Shown here piece after piece: positions 1 through 11,000 of a stretch of DNA of 64,000 nt (the first letter of the stretch is position 1; each line of letters starts with the position of its first letter). The notes under the pieces were generated by a model, which saw only the letters and a list, made by a program, of their open reading frames with translations, was not told the DNA's origin and made no database searches. Origin of the DNA: Poa pratensis. Lineage: Eukaryota > Streptophyta > Magnoliopsida > Poales > Poaceae. The DNA is taken from positions 15,235,161 to 15,299,160 of the forward strand of contig CAMZMU010000123.1 in assembly GCA_947311845.1 (NCBI GenBank), read 5' to 3'. Made by a program: the position numbers and the translations under genes.

Positions 1-349
1 ACTTACGATGCTCAGATGAAAAACTTTTGAAATAATGAAAGTTGCGTAACATCATCAGGAACATGCACAAAAAGTTTCAGCATTTTTCGATTTTTTCTGA
101 TTTTCTACTGAATTAAACGGTGACGAACAGCAATCTGTCCCAATGCAGTCCCGAAAATAAAACCAACTTTGCATTAGTAACTCTCCTTGGCACAACAAAA
201 CAGCAAATAAAAGATACAAAGGAGTTGCTACAGAGGTAAACAAGCATCCTTGACTCAAGAAAACAAAAATAAAACAGCAAATAAAAACATGGGTTATCTC
301 CCAGAAGTGCTTTTCTTTAATGCCTTTGAGCTAGGCATGAAGAGATGCA

Positions 350-1210
350 TCAAGTATTGTTAAGACCAGAGGTACCAATAGTGTTACCTTTAGACCTCTT
401 ATTCTTTTTCTTAGCCTTGGCTTTAGGGGCATTAGGAAAATGATGCAAACAATATGGAGGTTTAAATTTCAGAGTAGCTTCACCCATGTCAATGACAGCT
501 CCCAATTGCCTCAATAATCCTCTTCCAAGTGTGATGCTCCCATTTCCTACACATTCAATGACATGATAATCAGTAGGTGTAAATACTCCCTTTATTTTAG
601 TAACAACTCCTTGAGTAGTCCCAAAAGATAACTTGATTGAATTATCAGCTAGAGTTACAAAAGTTTCACTTTTTGAGAGTTCATATAAATTCAGGGAGTC
701 ATAAATCCTCTTAGGCATCAAGCAAAATTCAGATTTAATATCACAATGAGCATAGAAAATTGTCCCATCAATTGAAATTTTTAGTGAAGGAACCCATCCA
801 GAAGGTTCGAATGGCATAGGGACACTTTCAAAAAGTTTAAAAGTTTCTTTAAAACTAGCCAACTCTGACTCAAGTGATTCTAGTCTTGAATGAATGTTCT
901 CAAAAGCAGATTCTATTTTTTTATTTGAAGAGGCAGATGCTGCAATTAATTTTTTTATGGCATTGAAAGCTTGATCCCCATCATAACGAAGGAAATCTCC
1001 CCCAACTACAGCATCTAGAGCATATCTATAACAAAGAAGCAACCCAAAATAGAAACTACTAAGAAACAGACTCAAAGCCATTTTAGGTTCAGTTTTAACA
1101 TAGGATTCAGAAATTCTAGACCAAGCATCACCAAAACTCTCCCCACTTCCTTGCTTAAAAGTGAAAACCTCTTCCTCAGGAGACATGATATTAGGAGCGG
1201 AACTAGACAT
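350..1210 (-). CDS. gag/retropepsin-like protein of the non-autonomous Gypsy element
   Basis: An intact ORF of about 286 codons starting at the second in-frame ATG (MSSSAPN); an ATG four codons upstream at 1222 is also possible. The N-terminal half has a gag-like helical look (MSPEEEVFTFKQGSGESF). A coiled-coil stretch follows around residues 85-125. The C-terminal part resembles a decayed retropepsin fold: LKISIDGTIFYAHCDIKSEF sits where an aspartic protease would carry D-T/S-G, then a LPKRIYDSLNL-like segment, then ITLGRGLLRQLGAVIDM, which matches the LGRPFL..GA.ID motif of Athila proteases. The catalytic Asp-Thr/Ser-Gly is absent, so it is unlikely to be an active protease. The tail is basic (KAKAKKKNKRSK). 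An open frame without pol suggests a short gag-like protein used in trans. Confidence 0.6.
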   Translation of the reverse strand: MSSSAPNIMSPEEEVFTFKQGSGESFGDAWSRISESYVKTEPKMALSLFLSSFYFGLLLCYRYALDAVVGGDFLRYDGDQAFNAIKKLIAASASSNKKIESAFENIHSRLESLESELASFKETFKLFESVPMPFEPSGWVPSLKISIDGTIFYAHCDIKSEFCLMPKRIYDSLNLYELSKSETFVTLADNSIKLSFGTTQGVVTKIKGVFTPTDYHVIECVGNGSITLGRGLLRQLGAVIDMGEATLKFKPPYCLHHFPNAPKAKAKKKNKRSKGNTIGTSGLNNT

Positions 1211-1364
1211 GGCAACAAGCAAGTAACAACCGAAATAGTAAACTAGATGCAGGAATTTTTTTTTTTGGGTTTTTGATTTTTAACAGCAAGCAAAACAAAA
1301 CTAAAACAAGACAAAAAACAAAGTAAAGAGATTGGAACTGAGAGACTCCCCTTTCCAATAGCCT

Positions 1365-1387
1365 CCAAGTCCCCGGCAACGGCGCCA
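1365..1387 (-). other. primer-binding site of the minus-strand Gypsy element
   Basis: The minus strand reads TGGCGCCGTTGCCGGGGAC followed by TTGG, the primer-binding sequence found in many Athila-like Triticeae elements. It sits 10 bp inside the LTR end at 1398 and fixes the direction of the element. Confidence 0.75.
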
Positions 1388-1397
1388 GAAAACAGCT

Positions 1398-2967
1398 TGA
1401 TGGCTACGTGTTGGTGAACCCCAAGAGGAAGGTTATGATGTAGACAGCAGAAGTTTTCCCTTGAATAATCTACCCAAGGTTATCAATCCAGTAGGACTTG
1501 ATGATCTATCGGAAGGTTGTTGATGTTGACTCCCCCTGGCGCTAGGGAGCTTGCACCAACGTGGAATCTGCACAGACACAAACCAGAACTTTGCCCAACA
1601 CGAAACAGAGAGGTTGTCAATCTCTCCGGTCTTGCAGAAACAAAGAGTTAAACGTATGGTGTGGAAAACAGCAGGAAAAACAGCAAGTAACAGGAAACAG
1701 ATGATTGCAGCAGGTTGTGTAAACAGTATGAGGAAATTGGACCAGGGTCCACAGTTCACTAGTGGTGTCTCTCTCAGAACAGATAACTAGCATGTTGGGT
1801 AAACAAATTACAGCTGGGCAATTGACAAATAGAGAGGGCATAACAATGCAATACATGCCAAGATGTCTACTATGAAATCTAGTTGGGCATTACAACAAAG
1901 TACATAGACCGTTATTCCAACAGCATCTATGCCTAAATAATCCACCTTCAAGGCAGCATCCGCATCCTGTTCAGTATTAAGTTGCTAACAACAGATTATT
2001 GCATGAAGTAAAGTGTGTAATGTAATCAATACAAGTGCCCTTGGACACTGCACCAATGTTTTATCCCTAGTAGCAACAGCACATCTACCATCTTAGACCT
2101 TTCTGTCACTGATCCAGATATCTAGAGACTGAACCCACTATCGAGCATAAATACCCCCTCTTGGAGTCACAAGCATCTACTTGGCCAAAGCATCTACTAG
2201 CAACGGAGAGCATGCAAGATCAAGAGCACATAGATAAACAACTTGAATAAACATGGTATCAATATTCATCGGATCCCAGCAAACACAACATCTAGCATTA
2301 CAATAAGATGATCTTGATCATGTTAGGCAGCTCACAAGATCTAAACATGGAGGCACAAGGTAGAGAGACAACCATCTAGCTACTGCTATGGACCCGTAGT
2401 CCAGGGGTGGACTACTCACGCATCACTCCGGAGGCAGGCATGGTGATGTAGAGCCCTCCGGTGATGATCTCCCCTCCGGCAGGGTGCCGGGAAGAGCTTC
2501 AGAACTCCTCCGATCTGAGATTGACGATGACGGCCGCGACGGAACTTTTCGTGGAATATGATCGACCGTATAGGGTTTTCGCGTCGCGGAGAATATATAG
2601 GCGAAGAGGCGGCGTCGGTGGCCGAGGGGGCCACCACGCCATAGGGGGGCGCGGGCCCACCCTGGGCCGCGCCCTAGTGTGGCGTGGCCCCCTGGTGGGT
2701 CTGCTCCGACTCCCCTTTGGACTCCGTGATCTCCTCGTGATATTATTGACGATGTCTTTTGTTTCGTCCAATTCCGAGAATATTTCCTTAATAGATTTTC
2801 TGAAACCAAAAACAGCAGAAAACAGGGAACTGGCACTGTGGCATCTTGTTAATAGGTTAGTCCCAGAAAATGCATAAAAATGATATAAAGTGTAACCAAA
2901 ACATGTAGCAATTGATATAATAACAGCATGGAACATCAAAAATTATAGATACGTTTGAGACGTATCA
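1398..2967 (-). repeat. 5' LTR of the minus-strand Gypsy element
   Basis: On the plus strand it reads TGATGGCTA... to ...ACGTATCA, so it has TG/CA ends in both orientations. The length is about 1570 bp. The GC-rich block at 2400-2740 gives several overlapping ORFs that look like chance. The inner edge lies 10 bp from the primer-binding site, the expected geometry for a 5' LTR. The partner LTR is not in the window, so the boundaries rest on the TG/CA ends and the adjacent primer site. Confidence 0.8.
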
Positions 2968-3102
2968 ATGCGCTTGAAGATTAAAAAGATTAGAAAATAT
3001 ACCATTAGTCAAGAGGCTTGGTATCATTATGCTGTTGGTTCAGTAATTAGCTTAGTTGCGATTCTGATCTCATTTGTTGTTGGATTTAAATTCTTTAGAT
3101 AG
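2968..3102 (+). other. 44-residue ORF with C-terminal membrane segment at the LTR junction
   Basis: Starting exactly at the first base after the LTR, an ORF of 44 codons plus stop runs to 3102. It has a basic head (MRLKIKKIRKY), an aromatic turn (EAWYHYAVG) and a hydrophobic segment of about 18 residues ending GFKFFR. The ATG lies in the presumed target duplication, so the original reading frame probably continued upstream and was cut by the LTR insertion. It may be the last exon of a longer protein. I do not recognise the family, and the coding status is uncertain. Confidence 0.3.
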
Positions 3103-3259
3103 TTGTATGTTAGTTTCAATTAATGTATGTTTTATGAGAACTATGTATTACATTTACTTTACTTTGGTTTTAATGTGATGAACTTGTATTAATTAATTTG
3201 GTCACTATTATATATTCATGATGAAGTGTAATAGTTTTTGATATATTTATATAATGCAG

Positions 3260-5599
3260 ATGAGCCGGCAATGGATGTACAGTGAACGACGCTGTCCCGA
3301 CTATATTAATGGCATGCATAGTTTTCTCCGTGTGGCTGAGAAAAACAAGCCGTCGAATGGTTTTATTTCTTGTCCATGTAGTGTCTGCAAGAATACGCAG
3401 GATTACTCTACCTCAAAAATCATCCACGTCCACCTGTTGCAGTACGGTTTCATGTCCGGTTATAATTGTTGGACCAAGCACGGAGAAAGAGGGGTTATAA
3501 TGGAAGAAAATGAAGAAGAAGAGGATAATGACAACTATCCTACGTTCACTGAAGACGGTGATACTACAATGGGGGAAGACGAAGCTGAAGAAGAGCCCAT
3601 TGTTGATGAGCCCATTGTTGATGAGCCCGATGATGATTTTGGTCGGGCCATTCTTGATGCACAGATAAACAGCGGAAGTGAAAACGAGAGGTTGAAGTTG
3701 GAGAGCATGTTAGAGGATCACAAAAAGTTGTTGTACCCAACTTGCGAAGATGGCCAGAAAAAGCTTGGTACCACACTGGTATTGCTGCAATGGAAGACAG
3801 AGAATGGTACATCTGACAGGGGATTTGAAAATTTGCTGAAAATAATAAAGAAGATGCTTCCAAGGGATAACGTATAACCCCCAGTACGTATGAAGCAAAG
3901 AAGGTTGTCTGCCCTCTAGGATTAGAGGTGCAGAAGATACATGCATGCATCAATGACTGCATCTTCTACCGCGGTGAGAAGTACGAGAATTTGAATGCAT
4001 GCCCGGTATACGGTGCATTGCGGTATAAGATAAGGCGAGATGACCCTGGTGATGGTGATGTTGAGGGCGAGCCGTGCCCCAGGAAGAGGGTTCCTGCCAA
4101 GGTGATGTGGTATGCTCCTATAATACCACGGTTGAAACGTTTGTTCCAAAACAAAGAGCATGCAAAGTTGTTACGATGGCACAAAGAAGACCGTAAGAAA
4201 GACCTGATGCTGAGACACCCCGCTGATGGGTCGCAGTGGAGAAAAATCGACAGGGAGTTCCCGAAATTTGCAGCTGACGCAAGGAACTTAAGATTTGGTC
4301 TAAGTACAGATGGCTTTAATCCTTTCGAAGAGCAGAGCTCCAGTCATAGCACCTGGCCTGTGACTCTGTGTATCTATAACCTTCCTCCTTGGTTGTGCAT
4401 GAAGCGGAAGTTCATTATGATGCCAGTGCTCATCCAAGGCCCGAAGCAACCCGGCAACGACATTGATGTGTACCTGAGCCCATTGGTTGAAGAACTTTTA
4501 CAGTTGTGGCGTGACGAAGGTGTACCTGTGTGGGATGAGCACGAACAAAAGGAATTTGACCTACGAGCGTTGCTGTTTGTAACCATCAATGATTGGCCTG
4601 CTCTTAGTAACATTTCAGGACAGTCAAACAAGGGATACAATGCATGCACGCACTGTTTAAGTGAGACTGAAAGTATACATTTGGGAAACAAGAATGTGTA
4701 CCTGGGGCATCGTCGATTTCTTACAAAACAGCATCCCGTAAAAAAGAAAGGCAAGCATTTCAAAGGTGAGGCAGATCACCGGACGAATCCTAAATTCCCT
4801 CATGGTGATGTTATATATGACATGGTCAAGGATTTAAAAGTAATCTTTGGAAAGGGTCCTGGCAGTCTATCTGTTCCGAATGACGCTGATGGACACGTAC
4901 CCATGTGGAAGAAGTGCTCTATATTTTGGGAGTTACCCTATTGGAAAATCCTAGAGGTTCGCTCTGCAATCGACGTGATGCACGTGACTAAAAATCTGTG
5001 CGTGAACCTGCTAAGCTTCTTGGGGGTGTATGGGAAAACGAAAGATACACCGGAATCACGGCAGGACCACCAACGTATGCACGAACGAGACGACCACCTG
5101 AATCCAGAGAAGTATCAAGGTCTTGCCAGCTATGCTCTTACCAAAGAAGAGAAGGAGATCTTTTTTGAAGTCCTGAGCAGTATCAAGGTCCCGTCTGGTT
5201 TCTCGTCGAATATAAATGGAATAATAAACATGGCAAAGAAAAAGTTCCAAAACCTAAAGTCTCATGACTACCACGTGATTATGACACAATTACTTCCGAT
5301 TGCATTGAGGGGGCTTCTACCGGAAAATGTTCGAGTACCCATTGTGAAGCTATGTGCATTTCTCAATGCAATTTCTCAGAAGGTGATCAATCCATTAACT
5401 CTGCCAAGTTTACAGAAGGATGTGGTCTAATGTCTTGTCAGCTTCAAGTTGGTGTTTCCACCATCCTTCTTCAATATTATGACGCACCTCATAGTTCACC
5501 TAGTCGAAGAGATTAACGTTCTCGGTCCTGTATTTCTACACAACATGTTCCCCTTTGAGAGGTTCATGGGAGTCTTAAAGAAATACGTTCATAACCGTT
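3260..5599 (+). pseudogene. CACTA TNP2-type transposase, truncated and broken
   Basis: The frame starts MSRQWMYSERR after an acceptor-like TGCAG, the usual start of TNP2 proteins (Transpos_assoc domain). An acidic linker with repeated EEPIVDEP follows. The main transposase domain runs from about 3890 to 5430, recognisable from ACINDCIFYRGEKYENLNACP, RNLRFGLSTDGFNPFEEQSS, LCIYNLPPWLCMKRKFIMM and NIDVMH-like context around AIDVMHVTKNLCVNLLSFLG. A frameshift near 3872 moves frame 2 to frame 1. An in-frame TAA at 5428-5430 interrupts what continues as CLVSFKLVFPPSFFNIMTHL, the start of the DUF4218 region. Similarity stops at about 5599 (KKYVHNR) and the remaining DUF4218 region is missing. It cannot make a full transposase. 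Confidence 0.88.
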
Positions 5600-5813
5600 G
5601 ATGATCTGCAACCGTCCGAACAAGTGTTGGGGATGTTGCTAATCATCAGAGATCCTTGCCGCTGCTTGGATCCGACCGAGGGGAGGGTTCACCTTCAGCC
5701 TCCGCTCTAGGAACTCCTGCCTCTCAGAAATCTTGCTCTCTGCTACCCGTGTACTGTCAATGATGGATGTGAAGTGTACTCCTGCCTCTCTTATAGACCC
5801 GCCTCTCCGAGTG

Positions 5814-5981
5814 ACTCCCTCCAGCTAGCCAATCAGGAACAAGTACGCGGATCGTGTGTTTCCTTCGAGAGCTTGGGAGCCGTTGGATCAAGCGAATGAC
5901 TCCCTTCGGCTAGCCAATCAGGAACAAGTACGCGGATCGTGTGTTTCCTTCGAGAGCTTGGGAGCCGTTGGATCAAGCAGT
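5814..5981 (+). repeat. 84-bp tandem duplication, two copies
   Basis: The segment beginning GACTCCCT and ending GGATCAAGC plus a few bases occurs twice head to tail (5814-5897 and 5898-5981) with only a few differences near the start. It lies just past the truncated end of the transposase. No ORF is associated. The surrounding 5600-6220 sequence has no recognised gene. Confidence 0.8.
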
Positions 5982-6225
5982 TGCAGTTTGTGTGTTTCCT
6001 TCGCCGGAGTGCGGTAGTAAAATAATTGATACTAATAAATAAATAAGTATAAATATAAAATAAGATAATAATTAGGCATTTAGCCGTCGGCGCCTTGCCA
6101 TCTTCTGTTTTATAAAATAATCCGCGCCGTTCGTTCTGATGGTTCTCAGAGCTAGCAAGTCCGCTTATGTAGAAATGTGTAGCTGTGTTATGAAACCTTT
6201 TATGTAACTGTGTGGGGATGTTAAG

Positions 6226-6508
6226 GATGTTTTTAAAATAAATAGATAATTATTACAAATTTTTAGATAATTAAATCAATAGATAAAAAAGAAATAAGAA
6301 AAAGATATGTTTTTCAGAAATATTAAAACACTTAAATTAAATATATATAAAAAATAAACTAGAGCAAAAAAAAGGAAATAAGAAAAAGATATGTTTTTCA
6401 GAAATAAGAAAGGATGTTTTCAAAATAAAGAGATAATTATTACAATTTTTAGATAATTAAATCAATAGATATAAAATAAATAAGAAAAAGATATGATTTT
6501 CAAATATT
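6226..6508 (+). repeat. AT-rich direct repeat, two copies about 186 bp apart
   Basis: A block of about 95 bp containing GATAATTATTACAA, TTAAATCAATAGATA and AAGAAAAAGATATG occurs at about 6226-6322 and again at about 6412-6508. A third partial copy of the AAGAAAAAGATATG part lies between them. The stretch from 6220 to 6630 is AT-rich and without a gene. Confidence 0.65.
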
Positions 6509-6634
6509 GGAACATTTTAAAAGAAACTAGAAAAAAACAATTCAAAAAGCATGTAAATCAAAGTATATAAAAGAAACAAAAAAAGATAACAGAAATAGAA
6601 ACTAGAAAAAGAAACAAGAAAAAAAATAAAAAAG

Positions 6635-6800
6635 CCCATTAGTCGCGGTTGGTAACACCAACCGGGACCAAAGGGCCGCTGGGCTTCGCGCTAAATTTTT
6701 CGCGGCCCAGACACACCTTTGGTCCCGGTTGGTGTTACCAACCGCGACCAAAGGGTCTTTGGTCCCGGTTCGTGGCTGGAACCGGGACCAAAGGTCCGTT
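6635..6800. repeat. CACTA subterminal repeats (internal or left-end block)
   Basis: Alternating direct and inverted copies of a GGTCCCGGTTGGT / ACCAACCGGGACC unit form palindromes such as CGGTTGGTAACACCAACCG. This is the subterminal repeat pattern of Triticeae CACTA elements and matches the block at the right terminus (12055-12245). It may mark the left end of a second element whose CACTA terminus is lost, since none is seen just upstream. Confidence 0.75.
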
Positions 6801-6839
6801 CCGTGGGGATTTGGGCGGTTCCGCCCGAAATTTCTTCTC

Positions 6840-7400
6840 ATTCTCTCCCCGACGCCGCCCTCGATCCCCTGCCGCCAGGTTGCCGCACCGTTGCGTTTGG
6901 AGGCCGCGCCGCCGCCCTCTCCCCTCCCTCTCCCCGGCCGCCGGTGAGATCGACGCCGCGCGCCCGGCCCGCCCTCTCCCCGCCGTTGTCACCTCCGCCC
7001 GTGGCCCGGCCGCCACGCGCGCTTGATTCCGGCCGTCCTCGACCCCGCCTTGCTTCTCCGACCTCACCATCGTCCTCCTGGTGAGCTCACGGTGCTCAGG
7101 CACCTCTTCCCATCGTCCCTTCTGCTCTGGTTGCTCCGGTCGCCGCGCGCCAACTCCGGCCGCCGCGGAAGCCCGTCGCCGGCGCTTCTCCGGTGACACA
7201 AAACCAGCGGCGCCGCCACCTTTCGGTAGCGCGCGTCCGTGCGCGTGCAATACGCACAGCCTCGCGTCCCCGCTCGCCCTCCTCCGGCGAGCCTCGCCGG
7301 AGCAGAGCCACCGTGATGCTCTCTGTGCCACTGACGTGTGGGCCCCGCACGTCAGGGTTTTATTATTTTTTGGATTTCATTTCAGAAAATGTTAAATATC
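6840..7400 (+). other. GC-rich leader of the second CACTA gene
   Basis: This 560-bp block is strongly CpG-rich, unlike the AT-rich DNA on both sides. It lies just inside the subterminal repeats and upstream of the second CACTA gene. Several overlapping ORFs exist in different frames, all proline/arginine-rich, which is what GC-rich DNA gives by chance. I read it as transcribed leader and first-exon DNA. A donor for the intron ending at 8054 was not identified with confidence. Confidence 0.45.
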
Positions 7401-7494
7401 TGACAGGTGGGACCCAGCTTATTTAAAGAATTTGCAGAAATTGAATAAAATTGTAAAATCAATAACTTTTGATCTGTCTATCAGAAATTATGTT

Positions 7495-7680
7495 AGGAAA
7501 TATTGTTAGTGTTAGTGTTAGGATCCATTTGTGTTAGCAAAAAATTATGTTAGGGATTTTAGTTAGTGTTAGTGTTAGAAACAATTTGTGTTAGCAAAAT
7601 ATTGTGGTAGAAAATATTGTTAGTGTTAGTGTTAGAAACAATTTGTGTTAGCAAAAAATAGTGTTAGGAATTTTAGGTCT
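7495..7680 (+). repeat. GTTAGT-based tandem repeats in the leader intron
   Basis: Three diverged copies of a unit of about 58-60 bp contain TTAGTGTTAGTGTTAG followed by an ATTTGTGTTAGCAAAA-like segment. Looser GTTAGTG copies continue to about 7910. The tract lies between the GC-rich leader and the first coding exon and is probably intronic. Confidence 0.7.
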
Positions 7681-8054
7681 ATCCAAATTTGTTCACATTG
7701 TTAGAAGTAATTTTTGCTATTGTGTTCCATTTTAAATTATGCCATTTTAAATTAGGCTATTAGTTGTTGTGAATTTTAAACTGTAGTTCCTGAATTTAAA
7801 TTTGCTAGGTAGTTGCTATAAGTTTGTAGTTTTGTAATTGTTGTTAGTGCTAGGTTTGTAATTGTTGTTAGTGTTAGGAAATGCATGTGTTAGTGTTACG
7901 TAAATTTTTAGTGTTAGGTAAATTTGTTACTGGTAGAATTTGCTAGTAGTTGGTATAAAATTTAAATTTGCTAAGTAGTTGCTATAATTTTGCATTCACA
8001 TTTGCTAAGATGCAAATTTTAAGATTCATATTCTTTTTACAAAATTGATTGCAG

Positions 8055-11000
8055 GGACATTGAGCTATGGATCCAAATTGTCCGGATGCCTTCGGCAGAG
8101 ACGAGGAGCGTGAAGAGCAAATGGATCCAACTTGTCCGGACGTCGCCACCAGAGACGAGGAGCGTGAAATGGAAATGCTTCAGATTATAGCAGGACGTGC
8201 AGCCGCGCCTGTTGGTGAAGAAGATGCGGTAACTGGAGATGATTACGGCTCCCAATTTCTGAACGACTCCAGTGAGGGAGTTGAGGAAGAAGAAATTTGC
8301 AGAGAGGAAGTGCACTTAACAAACTCCGGCGAGGTATATTAATTAAGCCTCTGTTGATCGATCACACTAGATGTATTATTTGAGTTGTATTGCAGTTATT
8401 AACGAATCATTTTTTCTTTTAGCCCTCCGGATCGAGCAAATCATCCGCAGCTAAAGGGTCGAAAGGGTCGAAAGCAGTGTCGAAACGAGGCCCGACGAAG
8501 CCGTTGAAGGAGGGGTCAAAGGATAGTGATCGACAGAGTTAGTGATAGTGGCGAACCGATGGAACCCTTACAGTGCCGCCGCAAATATATAAATCAATGC
8601 GGAGTTGTTGTTAGGGACTTGGTCCCGATCACCCTTGAAGAATGGCATCAGCCAAAGGACGAGAACAAGCCAACTACTTATGTTGGTAATACCCTAAAAG
8701 ATTTGTGTTGGGACACGCTCTTGACAAAGGTCAACCTACCGCCAGGTCTACCCGAGCAGTTGAAGAAGAAAGTCAAGCATTGGACTCTTATTAAGATGGC
8801 CGAACAATTCCGGACCTGGAAGAAAAACTTATGGAAAGCTTATGTAGGTGCGGAGGAGCAAGATCCAGAATTCACTGGACCACTAGTGAAGATACAATAG
8901 CAGTGGCCCACATTTGTGAAGCAAAGAAAATCGGAGGCCGCTGTGGCCCGATCGAAAACAAATAAGTTAAATGTTGGGAAGAAGGAATATCACCACACCT
9001 TGGGGGCAGGTGGCTACAAGGCTGCCGTGCCTAAGTAGGAAGCCTTTGAAGCAAAACTGCTTGATAACGGGATCATTCCACAGACAGCGGACTGGCCCGA
9101 GAGGTCCAAGTTTTGGTTGTTCGCGCATGGGGCAGGGTTGGACCCAGTGACAGGGCTGATTGTTGCTCAGGGAAAATGGAAGGAAAAAGAGTATATAACC
9201 AAAGAACTTGTGGACGCAATATATAAAGTTCGAAGGGGAGTGTACGTGGTCGACAGAGAGAAAGACGAGCTGTCACTCGCACTCGGGAATCCTGAAAAAG
9301 TTGGACGAGTACGAGGCTATGGACCCAGAGTTTCATGGAAGCAAGGTTTTTTGGAAGACGCTGATACTTATAGAAGCCGTCAGAGAAAGAAGAAGCAGGA
9401 GTCAGACCGGTTATCGGCATTGGAACGCAAGGTGCAGGAGCAGCAGGAGCAACTAGACACAATAAGCCAGCAAAGGGCATCTCAGCAGCAGCTAGTAGGT
9501 CCTGAAGTCGAAGCCGCCCCATCTGATCAGCAGAAAAGCAGCGTCGGTTCCACGCAGCCAGAACATTCTGAACTCGAACCGCCGGCGGCTCACTACCCGT
9601 GGATGATATCACGGAGAAGACAGACTGTGAGCTACATATGTCAATGAAGAACATGTTCTTCAAAGTGGCGGTCGGCTATGCTTTACCTAATCAATCTGGA
9701 GCAAGCTACCATCTCGGCGGGGTTCCAGCTGGCTATGCTCGTGTCGGGGTGGATGAAGTTGTGCCGTTATATGCTAATCTAGACCTTGACATTCCTGGAG
9801 GTGACGGCGAGAAGACACTGGGAGAAGTCGAGAAGGGTATCGCTCTCTGGAACAAGAAAAACATCGTGTTTCCAAACTTGGCGCCAAGGCCACCGACTCC
9901 TCCGAGTAGCAGTCCCCCACCTCAAGATCCATCCCCCCCACCTCAAGATCCATCCCTCGACGCCCCGTCCGTCGCGAGTCCATCGCCCGCGACGTCCCGT
10001 CCGTCGATTGCGCCCACTGCTAAGTCCTTCTCGTTAAAGCGGAAACTAAACTTCCCGTAGACGAGAAGAAGTGCAGATAAGTTAACTCGAGAGGAACGCG
10101 AGTTGCTAAAGCCTCTTCCAAAGAGAACTTACGACTTGACTCCAGAGGAACTCGACGAGTCGGTGCGTGCCAATGTGAAAAGACAATTAGGACCGAAACA
10201 GCCCCCGCCTAAAGAGATAATACCAGCAGAAAAAATTGATAGATGTTTGAAAAATCTATCGTGTGGACCTCCACAGCCGCCTAAATTGCGAGATGACTAT
10301 GATCGTGTTATTGAGAAGACAATTAGACAAGAGAAGCAGGAGAAGGAGGCGGCATATCGCCTAAAGAGGGAGCAGATGCAGACAGCAAAATGCGGAAAAC
10401 AAGTGGCCCAGCTCGGAGAACAGACAAATCAGTCGATCCCCCCGCTCAAGGTGATGCCCGATAAGGAAGTACACCACGACACTGGCACCATAGGCGACCC
10501 CATAGAGTATCAGTATGCATGGACATATGTCTACGGGAGGTCCCTGGTCAGACCTGAGCAGGTCAATTCTCTAACAACACAATTGTATCGATTGCATCAG
10601 CGGTACGAGAACGCCGCAACGGACGGGCATGATGTCTTCTGGGTGTCATATAAGAAAGAGCATTACTTCACGGATGACGCGATGTATATTCCGTTTTCTG
10701 AAATTTTTCAGTTATTCAATCAAGACGCCCTCGACAAAGCCCTCGTCAGTTGCTATTGTTTGTAAGTGATTTATTTATGCAATTTAATTAAGTCTCTACC
10801 TCTGCTCGTTCATTGCCTGTAATTATCTCACTATATTCTTTTGTACGCTATTATGCAGAATGAAGATTGTCGAATGCAGACAACGCCGCATCTATGACAC
10901 TGGGTTCATTGACCCATATTATATTCATCAAGTGACCGTAAATAACCATCCCGCGGACACAGAGAAAAGCTGCTCCGGTGGTTAGTGAAACAAAATACCT

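Larger units (their letters stand above)
1..2967 (-). mobile_element. Athila-like non-autonomous Gypsy LTR retrotransposon, cut by the window edge
   Basis: Read on the minus strand, the element starts with a full LTR (2967 down to 1398). A primer-binding site and one gag/protease-like ORF (1210-350) follow, and the element runs off the window at position 1. The LTR outer edge begins TGATACGTCTCAAACG, a start common to many Triticeae Gypsy LTRs. No reverse transcriptase, RNase H or integrase is visible in the part present, and the single short ORF suggests a non-autonomous element. It abuts decayed CACTA DNA at 2968, so it probably inserted into that element. The 5 bp beyond the LTR, ATGCG (2968-2972), would be one copy of the target duplication; the other copy is outside the window. 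Family assignment is inference from the LTR start and primer-binding site. Confidence 0.8.

Noticed and set aside
2416..2939. Several overlapping ORFs on both strands in a GC-rich block
   Set aside because: They lie inside the LTR, overlap in five frames and are Arg/Pro/Gly-rich without domains; expected by chance.
6649..7426. Long Pro/Arg/Ala-rich ORFs on both strands
   Set aside because: They come from the CpG-rich CACTA leader; no frame shows a domain and they overlap each other.
7495..7680. CRISPR-like array
   Set aside because: The repeats are diverged tandem copies without unique spacers of constant length, in plant transposon DNA.
9073..9663. 196-codon minus-strand ORF
   Set aside because: It is a shadow of the second CACTA gene, whose plus-strand translation matches known CACTA proteins.
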